DNA of 64,000 nucleotides from Nitrospiraceae bacterium (GCA_013140715.1 JABFSG010000033.1:62001-126000); one strand, 5' to 3'; shown: positions 45,514 through 55,490, counted from the stretch's first letter. Notes: generated by a model from the sequence alone, not told the origin. Made by a program: numbers and translations.

Positions 45514-45677
45514 GGCCGTGAATGAAAAACTAAAAACAAATCGGCATGGTGAGCGTCCTCACCATACCATAAGCCGTGAGAGGAGGCGCATCCATCGCCC
45601 CAATCGAGGCGGACCGACTCTATGTGGCCGCAGAAATTTCACCGCTCTGCACACATGGGATACCAGGAGCGTATGAG

Positions 45678-45844
45678 GCAAGATGCTCAAAAATCCGGTC
45701 AGCGAGGCCGCAGTGAGTGAAGCCCCGAGGCGTACCCTTGCGGTACGTTGAGCCTCTGAGCGAAGTAAGAACGAAGCCTGGGGAAAGGCGCGTCTCCGGG
45801 CGCCAGGGTCGGCGGATGAGAAGATGACTTTTTCAGCATCCTGC
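45678..45844. repeat. interspersed repeat with GGCGTACC core, copy 1
   Basis: GCAAGATGCTCAAAAA (45678-45693) is matched in inverse by TTTTTCAGCATCCTGC (45829-45844). The inside holds AGGCCGCAGTGAG and CCCGAGGCGTACCCTTG followed by GGTACGTTGAG. The same core occurs at 59046-59156 and, decayed, at 52111-52237. It has no coding capacity. Confidence 0.75.
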
Positions 45845-45909
45845 CAGGGATTTTCAATTGACGGAGCCAATGTGCCCCCCCTACTATACAGACACAATTG
45901 AGGACGGCT

Positions 45910-46350
45910 ATGACTGTTCCGCTCCATCGAGGATTACGCCATGTGGCGCTGCGCGTCACAAATCTCGCACGCTCTCGCGCGTTCTATGAGCAGCTGTTGG
46001 GGATGAAGGTGGTGTGGGAGCCAGATTCCGACAATGTGTACTTCAGCTCAGGCACAGACAATTTCGCGTTACACCAGATTCCATCCTCCGAGCTTGCAGC
46101 CTATCAACCCACGACGGGGCAATTATTGGATCACATCGGTGTGATCCTTGAAAGCCCTGAGGCAGTCGAACGGATGTATCAGGAGGTCGAAGCGCGTCTA
46201 CCGGTCCTGGGTGGACAGCTTGTAAAGCTGCCGAAGCAGCATCGCGATGGGAGCTATTCCTTTTATTTTTCCGATCCAGACGGGACTCTCATTCAGGCCT
46301 TGTACGAACCTACCATCAGCAATCTGCAGTGGGTGAAGGGTAGCACGTGA
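45910..46350 (+). CDS. VOC-family (glyoxalase-like) protein
   Basis: From ATG 45910 (GAGGA upstream) the protein has 146 residues. It has the paired beta-alpha-beta units of VOC enzymes: GLRHVALRVTNLARSRAFYEQLLG, a first metal-ligand His, LDHIGVILES with a second, and YSFYFSDPDGTLIQALYE with the last Glu. The metal site His/His/Glu looks complete. Substrate unknown; candidates are glyoxalase, dioxygenase or resistance types. It precedes the MBL protein and epimerase in the same direction. Confidence 0.85.
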   Translation: MTVPLHRGLRHVALRVTNLARSRAFYEQLLGMKVVWEPDSDNVYFSSGTDNFALHQIPSSELAAYQPTTGQLLDHIGVILESPEAVERMYQEVEARLPVLGGQLVKLPKQHRDGSYSFYFSDPDGTLIQALYEPTISNLQWVKGST

Positions 46351-46402
46351 ACGGCAAGACAGTCGCTGACTTTTTACGCTTCACGCTTCACGCCTCACGT
46401 GT

Positions 46403-48043
46403 ATGAAGATCTGGGACAGTCTGCCTAAAAAACAGTATCTCGGCCTCGCACCCTGGACCTGGGTCCAATTGGAAAGCACTGCCCCTCCCGTCCCCTTCCC
46501 CTTTATCGCAGGTGTGGCCCCGGAAGTGGTCGCGAGTCTCCATGAGGCCCATAGCCTTCTTTCCAGTGCGATCGATACGGCGATCAGCGATGTCTTTTCC
46601 AAGCGAGCCCCGGTCGACGATCCTGACCGTCAACGGCGATTGGAAGATGCCTATGCGGAGGTAATCAGCGCCCACCCCTACCTGCAGCAGCACATTCGTT
46701 GTGGACGGAGGCCGGATGGGACATTTCAATGGGAGTTTCCAACCGATCCAACTAAAGCTTCCAGGATCACCAACGATGGGCTCCGGATCTACAATTCTGC
46801 AAAACGACAGGCAATTCCGATCGGGTTCGATCAGCGACCGTTAGGGCCGCTGGTGGGAAAGATCTTGGGATTCTTAGACGGCACGCATCAGACAGATGAA
46901 ATTAGGACGGTGGTGGCGACCTCTGGGCGAGACGGAGAACGTCTGCTGACGCGATTGATCGAATCTCTTCACCAACATGACTGTTTGATCGGTTCAAACA
47001 CCTCTTCCGTCAGATCGCGCTGGTTCGAGACAATGCAAGACAGAGACACGGTGCATCTTGGCCATGCCGCACTCCTGTATCGGCAACGGGACAGAATGTT
47101 GTTGTTCGACCCCTGGCTGCTCCCCTGGTTTGCGGAGTCCTCCATCCCGTCGCTCTGGGGATCATTGCTGCCCAAACCGGCTGCCGTCTTCCTGACTCAC
47201 GATCACGACGATCATGTGGACCCACGCACCCTCCTGCACTTACCCAAAGATACACCGATCATCGTGCCGAGCCGAAGAAATCGTCGTACGCTCTCTTACG
47301 ATTATTTATCCCTCTTGCGAGAACTGGGATTTGGACAGATGATCGAATTGGCGCATGGAGAAAGCTGGGAATTCGAAGGAGGAGCCGTCTACTCTGTGCC
47401 GTTCTATGGCGAAGACCCCTGCGATCTGGAAATGCCGCGCAATTGCTATCTCATCGCCGACCGTGGCTATAACGTGCTCGTGCATGCGGACAGTGGGCCG
47501 ACGAACAGCGGAAAGTCCGCCCTTACGGACGGAGCGATCCAGTCGCTCTTGCAGAGGCATGGGCCGATCCCATTGGTATTTGCCTCGCAACAGCAATTGC
47601 TTGAGGTCCGTGGCCATGCGGCCCACGCGGCCTTGTCTCACCCGGGAAAATGGCTCGAGGTGGGAGAAAACGGCTATCTCACAAATGCATATCTTGCCGA
47701 AGTCTGTGCAGCGGCGCAGGCCAAGCTGTTCGTGTCCTATGCCACCGGCGGTGCAGATTGGTATCCCGACCATCTCTCATTCATGTTCAGCCGGCGGAAT
47801 CCAGCCCGCACTGCACTACTGACGGCCCACTGGGAACGACCGGAAATGCTCAAAACACTTCTCCTTACACAGGGATGCAGGTATCATTACGGCCATGCGT
47901 TGGATCTGTTTCGTCGGACAACCGACGGACTCGTGGGGCCAATAACGACCGGAGACATCTTGGCACCCCTCTCGCTCCATCGAATCGACCATGGCGATCC
48001 TCCATTTATGAAAGCCGGCACCCCCACCGCACCATCTCAATAA
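46403..48043 (+). CDS. MBL-fold hydrolase with N-terminal helical domain
   Basis: A 546-residue protein. About 220 N-terminal residues are unusual: part ([20 protein letters not shown]) resembles the PqqD-like winged-helix peptide-binding domain of RiPP maturases. The MBL domain follows with [17 protein letters not shown] (about 266-271), LVHADSG and a late histidine. It is close to the UlaG/YcbJ-like lactonase branch. It lies 52 bp after the VOC gene and 16 bp before the epimerase, so an operon is likely. The substrate is unknown. Confidence 0.75.
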   Translation: MKIWDSLPKKQYLGLAPWTWVQLESTAPPVPFPFIAGVAPEVVASLHEAHSLLSSAIDTAISDVFSKRAPVDDPDRQRRLEDAYAEVISAHPYLQQHIRCGRRPDGTFQWEFPTDPTKASRITNDGLRIYNSAKRQAIPIGFDQRPLGPLVGKILGFLDGTHQTDEIRTVVATSGRDGERLLTRLIESLHQHDCLIGSNTSSVRSRWFETMQDRDTVHLGHAALLYRQRDRMLLFDPWLLPWFAESSIPSLWGSLLPKPAAVFLTHDHDDHVDPRTLLHLPKDTPIIVPSRRNRRTLSYDYLSLLRELGFGQMIELAHGESWEFEGGAVYSVPFYGEDPCDLEMPRNCYLIADRGYNVLVHADSGPTNSGKSALTDGAIQSLLQRHGPIPLVFASQQQLLEVRGHAAHAALSHPGKWLEVGENGYLTNAYLAEVCAAAQAKLFVSYATGGADWYPDHLSFMFSRRNPARTALLTAHWERPEMLKTLLLTQGCRYHYGHALDLFRRTTDGLVGPITTGDILAPLSLHRIDHGDPPFMKAGTPTAPSQ

Positions 48044-48059
48044 ATCGAAAGGACCGATC

Positions 48060-49091
48060 ATGACTGTGCGCAAAAGACTGCAGGCCCCGATTCTCGTGAC
48101 CGGGGTCGCCGGATTCATCGGCTTTCATACGGCAATTAGACTGCTCGAGCGGGGCGAGCGGGTGATCGGTCTCGATAATATCAACGACTACTACGATGTG
48201 CGACTGAAGAAGGCCCGACTGGCTAAACTGAAACCGTTCAAACAGTTCACCTTCACCAAAACCGATCTGGCCGACCGAGTCAAAATTCGCCGCCTCTTTT
48301 CCGGGCAGCCGATTGCGAAGGTGGTTCATCTGGCGGCTCAAGCCGGCGTGCGCTATTCGCTCCTCAATCCGCATGCCTATACAGACAGCAACATCGAAGG
48401 GTTTCTGAACATTCTGGAAGGCTGCCGGCATGCGAAGGTCGAGCACCTGGTCTATGCTTCGTCGAGTTCCGTCTACGGCGGCAATACTCAGATGCCGTTT
48501 TCGATTCATGACAACGTGGACCATCCGGTTTCTCTCTATGCGGCCAGCAAGAAGGCCAATGAGCTTATGGCCCATTGTTATGCGCACCTCTACCGGATTC
48601 CCTGCACAGGCCTGCGGTTTTTTACGGTCTACGGACCCTGGGGGAGGCCCGATATGGCCCTCTTCATTTTCACGAAGGCGATTCTGGAAGGAAAACCGAT
48701 CGAGGTTTACAACCACGGCAAGATGCGCCGAGACTTTACCTACGTCGACGACATCGTCGAAGGAGTGATCAGGACGCTCGACCATCCGGCCACACCGAAC
48801 CAAGCCTGGTCCGGTGACAGACCGGACCCCGGAACCAGCTCAGCGCCGGCCAGGATTTACAATATCGGCAATCATCAGCCAGTCGAGCTGCTGCGTTTTA
48901 TCGAAGTGCTTGAGCAGGCAATCGGGAAAAAAGCGAAGAAGAAACTATTGCCCATCCAGCCAGGCGACGTGCCTGCCACCTATGCCGATATCGATGACCT
49001 GTCACGGGATATTGGATTTAAGCCGGCCACGCCCATCGAGGTGGGGATTCCTCGTTTCGTCGACTGGTATCGAAAGTTCTACAAAAAGTAA
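48060..49091 (+). CDS. UDP-glucuronate 4-epimerase family SDR
   Basis: A 343-residue extended SDR. The Rossmann motif is [17 protein letters not shown]-binding [15 protein letters not shown] follows, and the catalytic Ser-Tyr-Lys is ASSSSVYGG and [11 protein letters not shown]. The NDYYDVRLK form is typical of UDP-glucuronate epimerases (CapD/LpsL/GAE), which supply UDP-galacturonate for capsule or LPS. It is last in the VOC-MBL-epimerase run, followed by a clear terminator. Confidence 0.88.
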   Translation: MTVRKRLQAPILVTGVAGFIGFHTAIRLLERGERVIGLDNINDYYDVRLKKARLAKLKPFKQFTFTKTDLADRVKIRRLFSGQPIAKVVHLAAQAGVRYSLLNPHAYTDSNIEGFLNILEGCRHAKVEHLVYASSSSVYGGNTQMPFSIHDNVDHPVSLYAASKKANELMAHCYAHLYRIPCTGLRFFTVYGPWGRPDMALFIFTKAILEGKPIEVYNHGKMRRDFTYVDDIVEGVIRTLDHPATPNQAWSGDRPDPGTSSAPARIYNIGNHQPVELLRFIEVLEQAIGKKAKKKLLPIQPGDVPATYADIDDLSRDIGFKPATPIEVGIPRFVDWYRKFYKK

Positions 49092-49135
49092 AGGGTGCCA
49101 AGCCCTTCTGAGAGCCTGGCACCCTTCATCTTTTA
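49092..49135 (+). terminator. rho-independent terminator after the epimerase
   Basis: AAGGGTGCCAAGC and GCCTGGCACCCTT form a stem of about 12 bp around CCTTCTGAGA, followed by CATCTTTTA. Confidence 0.75.
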
Positions 49136-49150
49136 CTCTCGACCGACTCG

Positions 49151-49723
49151 TTATGGACAGCCGATCGGTATAAAGCCTCGTCCGAATATTCCTGACAGCG
49201 CCTTATACCTCGCGTTGTTCTCGAATGAATAGCTCGCTCCCCGCTGATTCCTGCCGGAAGGATCTCCGCCGTAGGAGGAGTCGGTTCCATACATGAACCC
49301 GCCACGGGTTCTCTGGCTCAGGCTGAGCCACTCTCCAAACATCGAACAGACTTCAGATTGAACGGACCCGGACGAGGCGATACTTGCCTGCCAATCTCTG
49401 GCCCAATCGGGGACCGTCTGTCCCCCACCGGTCATACCTGCCTGATGGCGGTCTGGACGCATAGGAATATCGTGGGGAGGAGCCATGGCCCCGGTAGGAC
49501 GGTAGGTCGGCATGTCCTCCAACGAGGGTACGCTCGACAGTTCTTTCAACTTCATCAGTTTACAGCCTGGTAAATCTTTGTTCGTGTAAAGGATACTCCC
49601 ATCGGCTTGGGAACATTCCCGCATCAGAAACGGATCGAAGGAGACCTTCGTATCGGAGAATGCCGAGGTTGAAGACAGGGTAAGGATCGTTGCGGCAATC
49701 ATGAGCACACGAGTGGGCCGCAT
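49151..49723 (-). CDS. secreted protein, DUF4124-like N-terminus
   Basis: From ATG 49723, preceded by GGGAGG at 8 bases, the protein has 190 residues. A signal peptide ends near SSTSAFSDT. The segment CSQADGSILYTNKDLPGCKL resembles the DUF4124 unit of periplasmic proteins, with a possible disulfide between the two Cys. The rest is Gly/Ser/Pro-rich with two further Cys. No function recognised. The longer frame to 49768 runs into the SD. Confidence 0.65.
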   Translation of the reverse strand: MRPTRVLMIAATILTLSSTSAFSDTKVSFDPFLMRECSQADGSILYTNKDLPGCKLMKLKELSSVPSLEDMPTYRPTGAMAPPHDIPMRPDRHQAGMTGGGQTVPDWARDWQASIASSGSVQSEVCSMFGEWLSLSQRTRGGFMYGTDSSYGGDPSGRNQRGASYSFENNARYKALSGIFGRGFIPIGCP

Positions 49724-50083
49724 AGAGCACCTCCCTTTAGACGGTGGAACAGCCAAGATTTGTATCATTGCTCATCCCTTTCAAATGTACTCACCAATGG
49801 TGTTCACAAGCTATTACACCGGCGTGAACTCCGTCTATTCATCTTACGGGGGGAAATTGCTACTGACGGGGGGCTTAGCAGGGTAGCAATTCTGGCTTGA
49901 CGTTGCTCATTCGACTAGGAAGCCTCCGCAGGAAAACAGATTTTCTTGAGTAACATAAGCAACTTGACCTTGTTACCTTCTCGCTACTAGGGTATTCTAC
50001 GCCCTCAATTCGTGAAATATGAGGCGATTGACGAATCTCTTTCGCCTCCCCTTGTCGCTCCCCACGTCAGACCAATTTCTGTT
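49724..50083. other. 360-bp divergent region before the antiporter
   Basis: Two G-runs (TTACGGGGGGAAATTGCTAC and GACGGGGGGCTTAGC) lie at 49845-49885. No gene is visible. The antiporter frame is open from 50012, but its conserved part begins at 50084. Confidence 0.4.
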
Positions 50084-52090
50084 ATGACCGATTACGGAGT
50101 ACTCGCGAATCTCCTCGTGATCTTCTTGGCGTCGATCGCCGTGGTGTTCGTGTTCCATCAATTCAGGCTTCCCTCGATCGCTGGTTTCCTGGTGGCCGGC
50201 GCACTCATCGGCCCCAATGGATTGAACCTCATCGCGGACATCGGCACGGTCCAGGTGCTGGCCGAGATAGGGATTGTTCTACTCCTCTTTACCATCGGTA
50301 TTGAATTCTCGGTGGCGCAATTGCTCTCTATGCGCCGCCTGATGTTTCTCGCCGCACCGTTCCAAATCGGCAGCGTGCTATTGGTGGCGTGGCTCGGGGC
50401 GATGTTCATTGGACTATCCTGGCGGGAAGGGCTGTTCTGGGGGTTTCTCTTCTCTCTGAGCAGCACGGCGATCGTACTGAAAACCTTGTCAGAGCGAGGT
50501 GACAGCGACTCGATTCATGGCCGATCCACAATCGGAATTCTCATTTGCCAAGATTTAGCCGTCGTACCCATGATGCTGCTGATGCCGATTCTTGCCGGCC
50601 AATCGGATGCAGGAGGTCTATCGATCTTAACTACCTTGGGAGAATCGATTCTCGTCGTCTTGCTCGTGATTGCAGCCTCCTGGTATCTGATTCCAAAACT
50701 GTTGGGCTATATCGTCCGCAGCCGTAGCCGCGAGCTGTTCTTGCTGACCATCATTGTCTCCTGCCTCGGCATCGCATGGCTGACTTCGCTCGGCGGTCTC
50801 TCGTTAGCATTGGGTGCGTTCATTGCCGGATTGGTCATTTCTGAATCGGAATACAGCCATCAAGCCGTGGCCGAAGTATTGCCATTCCGCGACAGTTTCA
50901 ACAGCCTCTTCTTTGTGTCGATCGGCATCCTCATGGACTGGCGGGTGTTGCTCGCACATCCACTGCTGGTGATCGGACTGCTCGGAACGGTTCTGCTGGT
51001 GAAGTTTTTTGCCGGGGCAGGAGCGGTCTTATTGGCGCAGGTCCCCCCGCGTTCGGCTGTAATGGTGGGCATCGCCCTCGCTCAGGTCGGAGAGTTTAGT
51101 TTCTTGTTGGCGCAGCAGGGACAGGAGAATGGTTTTTTTCGGGGAGACCCCTATCAGGTCTTTCTTGCCGTCTCGGTGCTCTCCATGATTGTGACGCCTT
51201 TTCTCATGCAGTGGTCACCGCACCTGGCCCGCCACGTCGAGGCCTGGCAGCGACTTCACCATTGGCTGCCGAGTCGCACCATTGCCCACCTGGAACAGAC
51301 TGAGGGGAAGCAGATCCGGATGAAAGGCCACGTCATCATTGCGGGATATGGGTTGAACGGGAGGAATCTCGCCCGCGTGCTCGGTGAAACCGAAATTCCA
51401 TATCTCGGCCTCGATCTCGACGGCGATACCGTCAGCCGGGAAAAGAAACACGGGGTACCTGTCTACTTCGGCGACGCCACGAATCCAAATGTGCTAAGGC
51501 ATATGAGGATCGAGGACGCGAAGGTCTTCGTGGTCGCGATATCGGATCCCTTTACCACCCGGCGGGCCGTGCAGGTCGCCAAAGGACTCAATCCCAAACT
51601 CCACGTTGTCGTCCGAACCCGCTATCTGCGCGAGCTGGAAGAGCTCCATAAGCTCGGCGCAGACGATGTCGTGCCGGAAGAATTCGAAACCTCCATCGAG
51701 ATCTTTGCCCTGGTGCTCCGCACCTACAAAATGCCTCAACAGTATGTACTACAAAAAGCGGCACAGATTCGCCATGAAGGGTATGCGCTGCTTCGTCGAA
51801 GCGAATCGCCTGAACTCTCGCACCATCTTCAGGGCGGAACCCTGGCCGATACGGAAGTCGAAACCTGCCGCATCGACGACGATTCCCCCGCTCTGGAGAA
51901 AACGTTGGCTGAGATTGCCCTCAACCCTCGCACGGGAGCCTCGGTGATTGCCTGGACCCGTGCCGGAGTGACGGAAGCGAATCCATCAGAGACAACTCGT
52001 TTGATGGCAGGCGATATCGTCGTGTTACTCGGTTCACGCGCCCAGATTCGGCAAGCGATGGAGTATTTGGTCCAGCTGGGTGAGAAATGA
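50084..52090 (+). CDS. Kef-type cation/proton antiporter with TrkA domains
   Basis: From ATG 50084 the protein has 668 residues; a GTG at 50012 would add 24. About 12 membrane helices form the Na_H_exchanger domain (to about 375), with the CPA2 signature around GFLVAGALIGPNGL and LALGAFIAGLVISES. A TrkA-N domain follows with GYGLNGRNLARVL and a C-terminal TrkA-C. It resembles KefB/YbaL, which exchange K+ for H+ under ligand control by NAD(H) or glutathione. No kefF/G partner is nearby. Confidence 0.92.
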   Translation: MTDYGVLANLLVIFLASIAVVFVFHQFRLPSIAGFLVAGALIGPNGLNLIADIGTVQVLAEIGIVLLLFTIGIEFSVAQLLSMRRLMFLAAPFQIGSVLLVAWLGAMFIGLSWREGLFWGFLFSLSSTAIVLKTLSERGDSDSIHGRSTIGILICQDLAVVPMMLLMPILAGQSDAGGLSILTTLGESILVVLLVIAASWYLIPKLLGYIVRSRSRELFLLTIIVSCLGIAWLTSLGGLSLALGAFIAGLVISESEYSHQAVAEVLPFRDSFNSLFFVSIGILMDWRVLLAHPLLVIGLLGTVLLVKFFAGAGAVLLAQVPPRSAVMVGIALAQVGEFSFLLAQQGQENGFFRGDPYQVFLAVSVLSMIVTPFLMQWSPHLARHVEAWQRLHHWLPSRTIAHLEQTEGKQIRMKGHVIIAGYGLNGRNLARVLGETEIPYLGLDLDGDTVSREKKHGVPVYFGDATNPNVLRHMRIEDAKVFVVAISDPFTTRRAVQVAKGLNPKLHVVVRTRYLRELEELHKLGADDVVPEEFETSIEIFALVLRTYKMPQQYVLQKAAQIRHEGYALLRRSESPELSHHLQGGTLADTEVETCRIDDDSPALEKTLAEIALNPRTGASVIAWTRAGVTEANPSETTRLMAGDIVVLLGSRAQIRQAMEYLVQLGEK

Positions 52091-52110
52091 GCCGCGCGCA
52101 GCAGGCCCCA

Positions 52111-52237
52111 CAGGCTGTTCAGCAAGGACGCAGTGTCTGAAGAAGGTTGAGGCTAAGATCGAGGTTAGGCGAAGAATCGATTTACATCGTATTCACCGCA
52201 CCTTTCGAAGAACGCTGGCGGATTTTCTCAACAGCCT
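52111..52237. repeat. interspersed repeat, copy 2 (decayed)
   Basis: CAGGCTGTT (52111-52119) and AACAGCCT (52230-52237) are the ends seen in the copy at 59046-59156. CAGCAAGGACGCAG and GAACGCTGGCGGATTTTCTC also match, but the GGCGTACC core is replaced by GGTTGAGGCTAAGATCGAGG. It lies between the antiporter and the Lon-like gene. Confidence 0.65.
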
Positions 52238-52238
52238 C

Positions 52239-52904
52239 CTAGTGCCCCGCCCTCGTCATGAGCTGGTAGGCTTCGTCCAACGTCGTCACTTCAATGGCTT
52301 TGATATTCCATTTGCCTACCAGCTGGGGAAGATCACGCTCAACAGTCGAGAGTGATCCACGAGGCACCAGTACGGTTCTAAACTGTGCGCGGGCCGCCGC
52401 TTCGATCTTAATGGCAAGGGCGCCGACCGATTCGATCCTACCATCCGGCATGATTTGACCGGTCAGCGCAATATCTGACTTGACGTCGTCGCCTCGCCAG
52501 GCTGCGACGAGGCCGACAGCTACAGCACTGCTGGCGCTCGCCCCTTCGGTCAAGGCGCTATACGATCGATTCTTGATCGTGATCACCCACTCTCGACCGT
52601 CCTCTCCCACTGCCTTTGTGGCAGCCGCGACTGCTTGCCTGACCCCCTCTTTCCAATCCTCGCTGACAATTGAACCACCTCCCAGGTTTATCTCATTGAA
52701 CTGGATTGTCGGTCCCCCCTGTCGAGGATCTTTGTCGATTTGGAGCACGATATAGTGAACGATTCCTGTCTGTCCATCGGAAAGCACAGCGAGAGCCGGC
52801 ACCGTGACAATATGACGGATTTCCCCTGCCCAGACCGGGAACACTTGCGCGCACAGAGCTATTGAAAAGAGGAGGACAACAAAGTGATGTAATTTTCGAG
52901 TCAC
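52239..52904 (-). CDS. exported Lon-like (S16) protease domain protein
   Basis: From GTG 52904 the protein has 221 residues, with a signal peptide (HHFVVLLFSIALCAQVFPVWA). I prefer this start because the longer frame overlaps the Rieske gene. The S16 fold is clear: TEGASASSAVAVGLVAAWRG with the nucleophile Ser, ALTGQIMPDGRIESVGALAIKIEAA with the Lys of the Ser-Lys dyad. No ATPase is attached. Extracytoplasmic Lon-like domains occur in archaeal and some bacterial membrane proteins. Target unknown. It is 71 bp after the Rieske gene on the same strand. Confidence 0.78.
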   Translation of the reverse strand: MTRKLHHFVVLLFSIALCAQVFPVWAGEIRHIVTVPALAVLSDGQTGIVHYIVLQIDKDPRQGGPTIQFNEINLGGGSIVSEDWKEGVRQAVAAATKAVGEDGREWVITIKNRSYSALTEGASASSAVAVGLVAAWRGDDVKSDIALTGQIMPDGRIESVGALAIKIEAAARAQFRTVLVPRGSLSTVERDLPQLVGKWNIKAIEVTTLDEAYQLMTRAGH

Positions 52905-52975
52905 ACTCTTGCCTAGCCAACGTAATTCATGGAGCGCAGACAGGGGCAGGCGCCAAAAAGAAGGGCGCCCGCCCC

Positions 52976-54064
52976 CTAGCTCTTCCAGCGAAGCGTCACT
53001 CTTTCTTTGAGCGGATGGTCGAGGGGTTGTCCGGTCTGCACCGACGCAAGGTGCGCGGCTTTCAACTTGTAATACCATTTAGCCGGCGTATCGGCATCGT
53101 CGATGAGCATCAAAGCCGGTTTGTAGCGCAATCCCACTGCCTGGCGTTCCATCGCCTCTCGATCCTGTCTCATGAAAATGTTCGCGAAATACCGAAAGAT
53201 GGTCTTGGAAAATGGAACCCAGCTGAGACAGTTCCACCCTGCGGTGAAATCGATGCGGCATTGTTGTTCGCTGATCGGCGTCACCGTGGCGCGGCTCGAT
53301 ACGAAGAGCGATCCGCATTGGACGAATTCAAATCGCTGGTTGGGCAGCACAAAGTCAATGGTCGTCGTCAGCGGCCCGCCGTAAAACAGGTTCAGGAGCT
53401 TGTAGGGCCCACTGTTCTTTGAAGGGGCATGCGGCACCATGCGAAAACCGTTGGGAATAGGCTCGAAGGTCTTGGCCTTTTCATGCATGCTCGCTTGACT
53501 GCGCCACCAGGAGCTTTGATGCACAAAGGGGCCGTGGGCCGGGTCCATCAAGCCGACAATGCCGTCGTCGATGGCGCAATCCAACAGCGTCGAAATATGA
53601 ATCATCCGGTAGGGAGACGAGGGAAGGGGGAGCGGAGGCACGTCCGGAATCACCTGGTTCGGTTGTTGAGCGTCGGGAATAAACACCCACACGTAGCCGT
53701 CCCGCTCGCGGCAGGCATAAGTGGCAATGCCGATTTTATCGACGTGAATGGAGGAACCTTCGGTCAATGCGGGAATGCCGCGGCACCGGCCTGCCTGGTC
53801 GAACTGCCAACCATGGTAGGCACATTCCACACAGTCGCCTTTCATTTTGCCGAAGGACAACGGCATGCCACGATGGGGGCAAATATCCCGCATCGCTGCA
53901 ACCGCCCCCTGGGAGGTTTTACAGACAAGAATCGGGAGGCCCAGCAGGACAACCCCTTTCAGACTGTCAGGGCTGAGTTCACTGCTCAGACAAGCTGGAT
54001 ACCAAAAGCCGAAGAGCGGTGCGCTCTTGGATGACTTGATCTCGGTAATCAATTCGCTGTTCAT
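52976..54064 (-). CDS. Rieske non-heme iron oxygenase
   Basis: A 362-residue oxygenase. The Rieske cluster is CPHRGMPLS (CxH) and CAYHGWQFD (CxxH), about 62-64 and 81-84. The mononuclear iron segment is near DDGIVGLMDPAHGPFVH. It resembles ring-hydroxylating/chlorophyllide oxygenase-like or sterol-type Rieske enzymes that act alone with a separate reductase. No ferredoxin gene is adjacent. The substrate is unknown. Start ATG 54064 has an SD-like AAAAG only. Confidence 0.85.
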   Translation of the reverse strand: MNSELITEIKSSKSAPLFGFWYPACLSSELSPDSLKGVVLLGLPILVCKTSQGAVAAMRDICPHRGMPLSFGKMKGDCVECAYHGWQFDQAGRCRGIPALTEGSSIHVDKIGIATYACRERDGYVWVFIPDAQQPNQVIPDVPPLPLPSSPYRMIHISTLLDCAIDDGIVGLMDPAHGPFVHQSSWWRSQASMHEKAKTFEPIPNGFRMVPHAPSKNSGPYKLLNLFYGGPLTTTIDFVLPNQRFEFVQCGSLFVSSRATVTPISEQQCRIDFTAGWNCLSWVPFSKTIFRYFANIFMRQDREAMERQAVGLRYKPALMLIDDADTPAKWYYKLKAAHLASVQTGQPLDHPLKERVTLRWKS

Positions 54065-54593
54065 GAAAAGGGGAAGGCAGTACGTGAGAGGGCCACGCTA
54101 GACTTTGTGAATATAACGAGTGGGTCGCGGAACGTCAAGCCAGATGGCACCAAATGCCCCTCTCTCGCTATGAACGGAACAGCCGGATCATTCTCCTTTG
54201 CAGGCATCCGCCTGGGGATTTCTTTGGTATGTTTTTTTTCTAACTCTGGGCAGAGACCAGCCAAGCCGTAATTCCCCGCGCGCATCGAGCGATCGAAACG
54301 ATCCCGCAAAGCTCGCTCGTCCTCTCTCCCTTGAAATAGCACCCGTGTTGATCTCCCACTGCGGCCGTCGAGCGAGGCCCTTCTACCACTCTTTACTTCC
54401 TCTTAAAGGAGTGGCCGAGGCTGCCCTTCACTGCGCGCATCGAACGAGCACTGGTTCATCATGCGCGTTCTGCGAGCAAGAAGGACACCTGGCCATTCCC
54501 TCTCCTTCCTTGACAGGAAAAAGAAGCGGAGACTATAGTGAAAATCCGTTAAAATCGTCAAATTTATGAGGACACGAGAAGATAGAGGACGCC
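54065..54593. other. 529-bp gap with repeat copies
   Basis: It contains repeat copy B (54407-54501) and a decayed relative at about 54280-54335 (CGCGCGCATCGAGCGATCG and GCTCGCTCGTCCTCTCTCC, the latter also at 11050-11073). No gene is visible. It holds the divergent promoters of the Rieske gene and the DsrE gene. Confidence 0.6.
54407..54501 (+). repeat. interspersed inverted-repeat element, copy B
   Basis: GGAGTGGCC (54409-54417) and GGCCATTCC (about 54491-54499) are the ends (8 of 9 pair). The core CTGCGCGCATCGAACGAGCA and ATGCGCGTTCTGCGAGCAAG is nearly identical to copy C at 62370-62466 and related to copy A. Confidence 0.8.
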
Positions 54594-55124
54594 ATGACAA
54601 TTGCACAGATGGATCCAGCAGTCACATTGGCAGACCTCCAGGCTTCCAAGCCTGACAAGGTAACGATTGTGCTACTGAGCGGAGATATGGACAAGGCGAT
54701 GGCGGCGTTCATCATCGCCACTGGAGCTGCGGCCATGGGCATGCAGGTCACCGTCTTTTTCACCTTCTGGGGGCTCAATGCCATTCGCCGGAAAGGCGCG
54801 ACCAGTTCTGCCAAAGATTGGCTTCGTCAGATGTTCGGCCTGCTCAATAAAGGAGGCGCGGACAGCCTTCCTCTCTCACGGTTCCATTTTTGGGGGTTAG
54901 GTACGAAGATGATGCAAAAGGTCATGCAGCAAAACCGGATGCCCGGTGTGCCGGAACTCATGGAGACGGCGCTGGATCTCGGTGTTCACTTTATTGCCTG
55001 CACGACAACCATGGGGCTGATGGGAATTACCAAAGATACGCTCATTGAGGGTATTGATCAGTTTGCCGGGGTAACCACCTATCTCGCGGAGGCCAAACAG
55101 GGCAGTGTGAACTTGTTTATTTAG
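54594..55124 (+). CDS. DsrE/DsrF-like sulfur-trafficking protein
   Basis: A 176-residue protein with the DsrE/F/DrsH-like fold: VTIVLLSGDMDKAMAAFIIATGAAAMGMQVTVFFTFWGL at the start, a conserved Cys in HFIACTTTMGLMG (about 135) and a hydrophobic end VNLFI. Such proteins carry sulfur as persulfide and work with TusA. A TusA-like gene follows 88 bp downstream. A second, shorter DsrE-like gene lies at 58135-58554. ATG start at 54594. Confidence 0.88.
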   Translation: MTIAQMDPAVTLADLQASKPDKVTIVLLSGDMDKAMAAFIIATGAAAMGMQVTVFFTFWGLNAIRRKGATSSAKDWLRQMFGLLNKGGADSLPLSRFHFWGLGTKMMQKVMQQNRMPGVPELMETALDLGVHFIACTTTMGLMGITKDTLIEGIDQFAGVTTYLAEAKQGSVNLFI

Positions 55125-55212
55125 TTCATCCGGTTTGTCTGATGCGTAGATCGTGCATCCAGATCAACCAGAAAAACCAAACTAACCAAACTAACCAGAT
55201 CAACAGGTCACT

Positions 55213-55458
55213 ATGATTCAAGCCGATGTGAAGCTCGATACGCTCGGATATTTCTGCCCGATGCCGATCATCATGACCATGAAAAAAATCAAGGGGCTGA
55301 CGTTGGGCCAGGTTCTTGAAGTTGTCTCGGACGACGAAGGCATTAAAAAGGACATGCCGGCCTGGTGCGACACGACCGGCCATCAGATGGTCGGTCTCGA
55401 GGAAGAAAAGACGAAGACGGGAACAATCTATAAAGCGTTTGTGAAAAAGACGAAGTAA
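55213..55458 (+). CDS. TusA-family sulfurtransferase
   Basis: An 81-residue protein with the TusA signature CPMP (about 16-19) in DTLGYFCPMPIIMTMKKIKGL, then LEVVSDDEGIKKDMPAWC. TusA-like proteins accept sulfur and hand it to tRNA thiolation, molybdopterin or sulfur-oxidation systems. It is 88 bp after the DsrE-like gene, separated by AACCAAACTAACC repeats. A strong terminator follows. Confidence 0.92.
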   Translation: MIQADVKLDTLGYFCPMPIIMTMKKIKGLTLGQVLEVVSDDEGIKKDMPAWCDTTGHQMVGLEEEKTKTGTIYKAFVKKTK

Positions 55459-55490
55459 CCGCACAGGCAGGGACTGAGTGGAGAGAGAGT

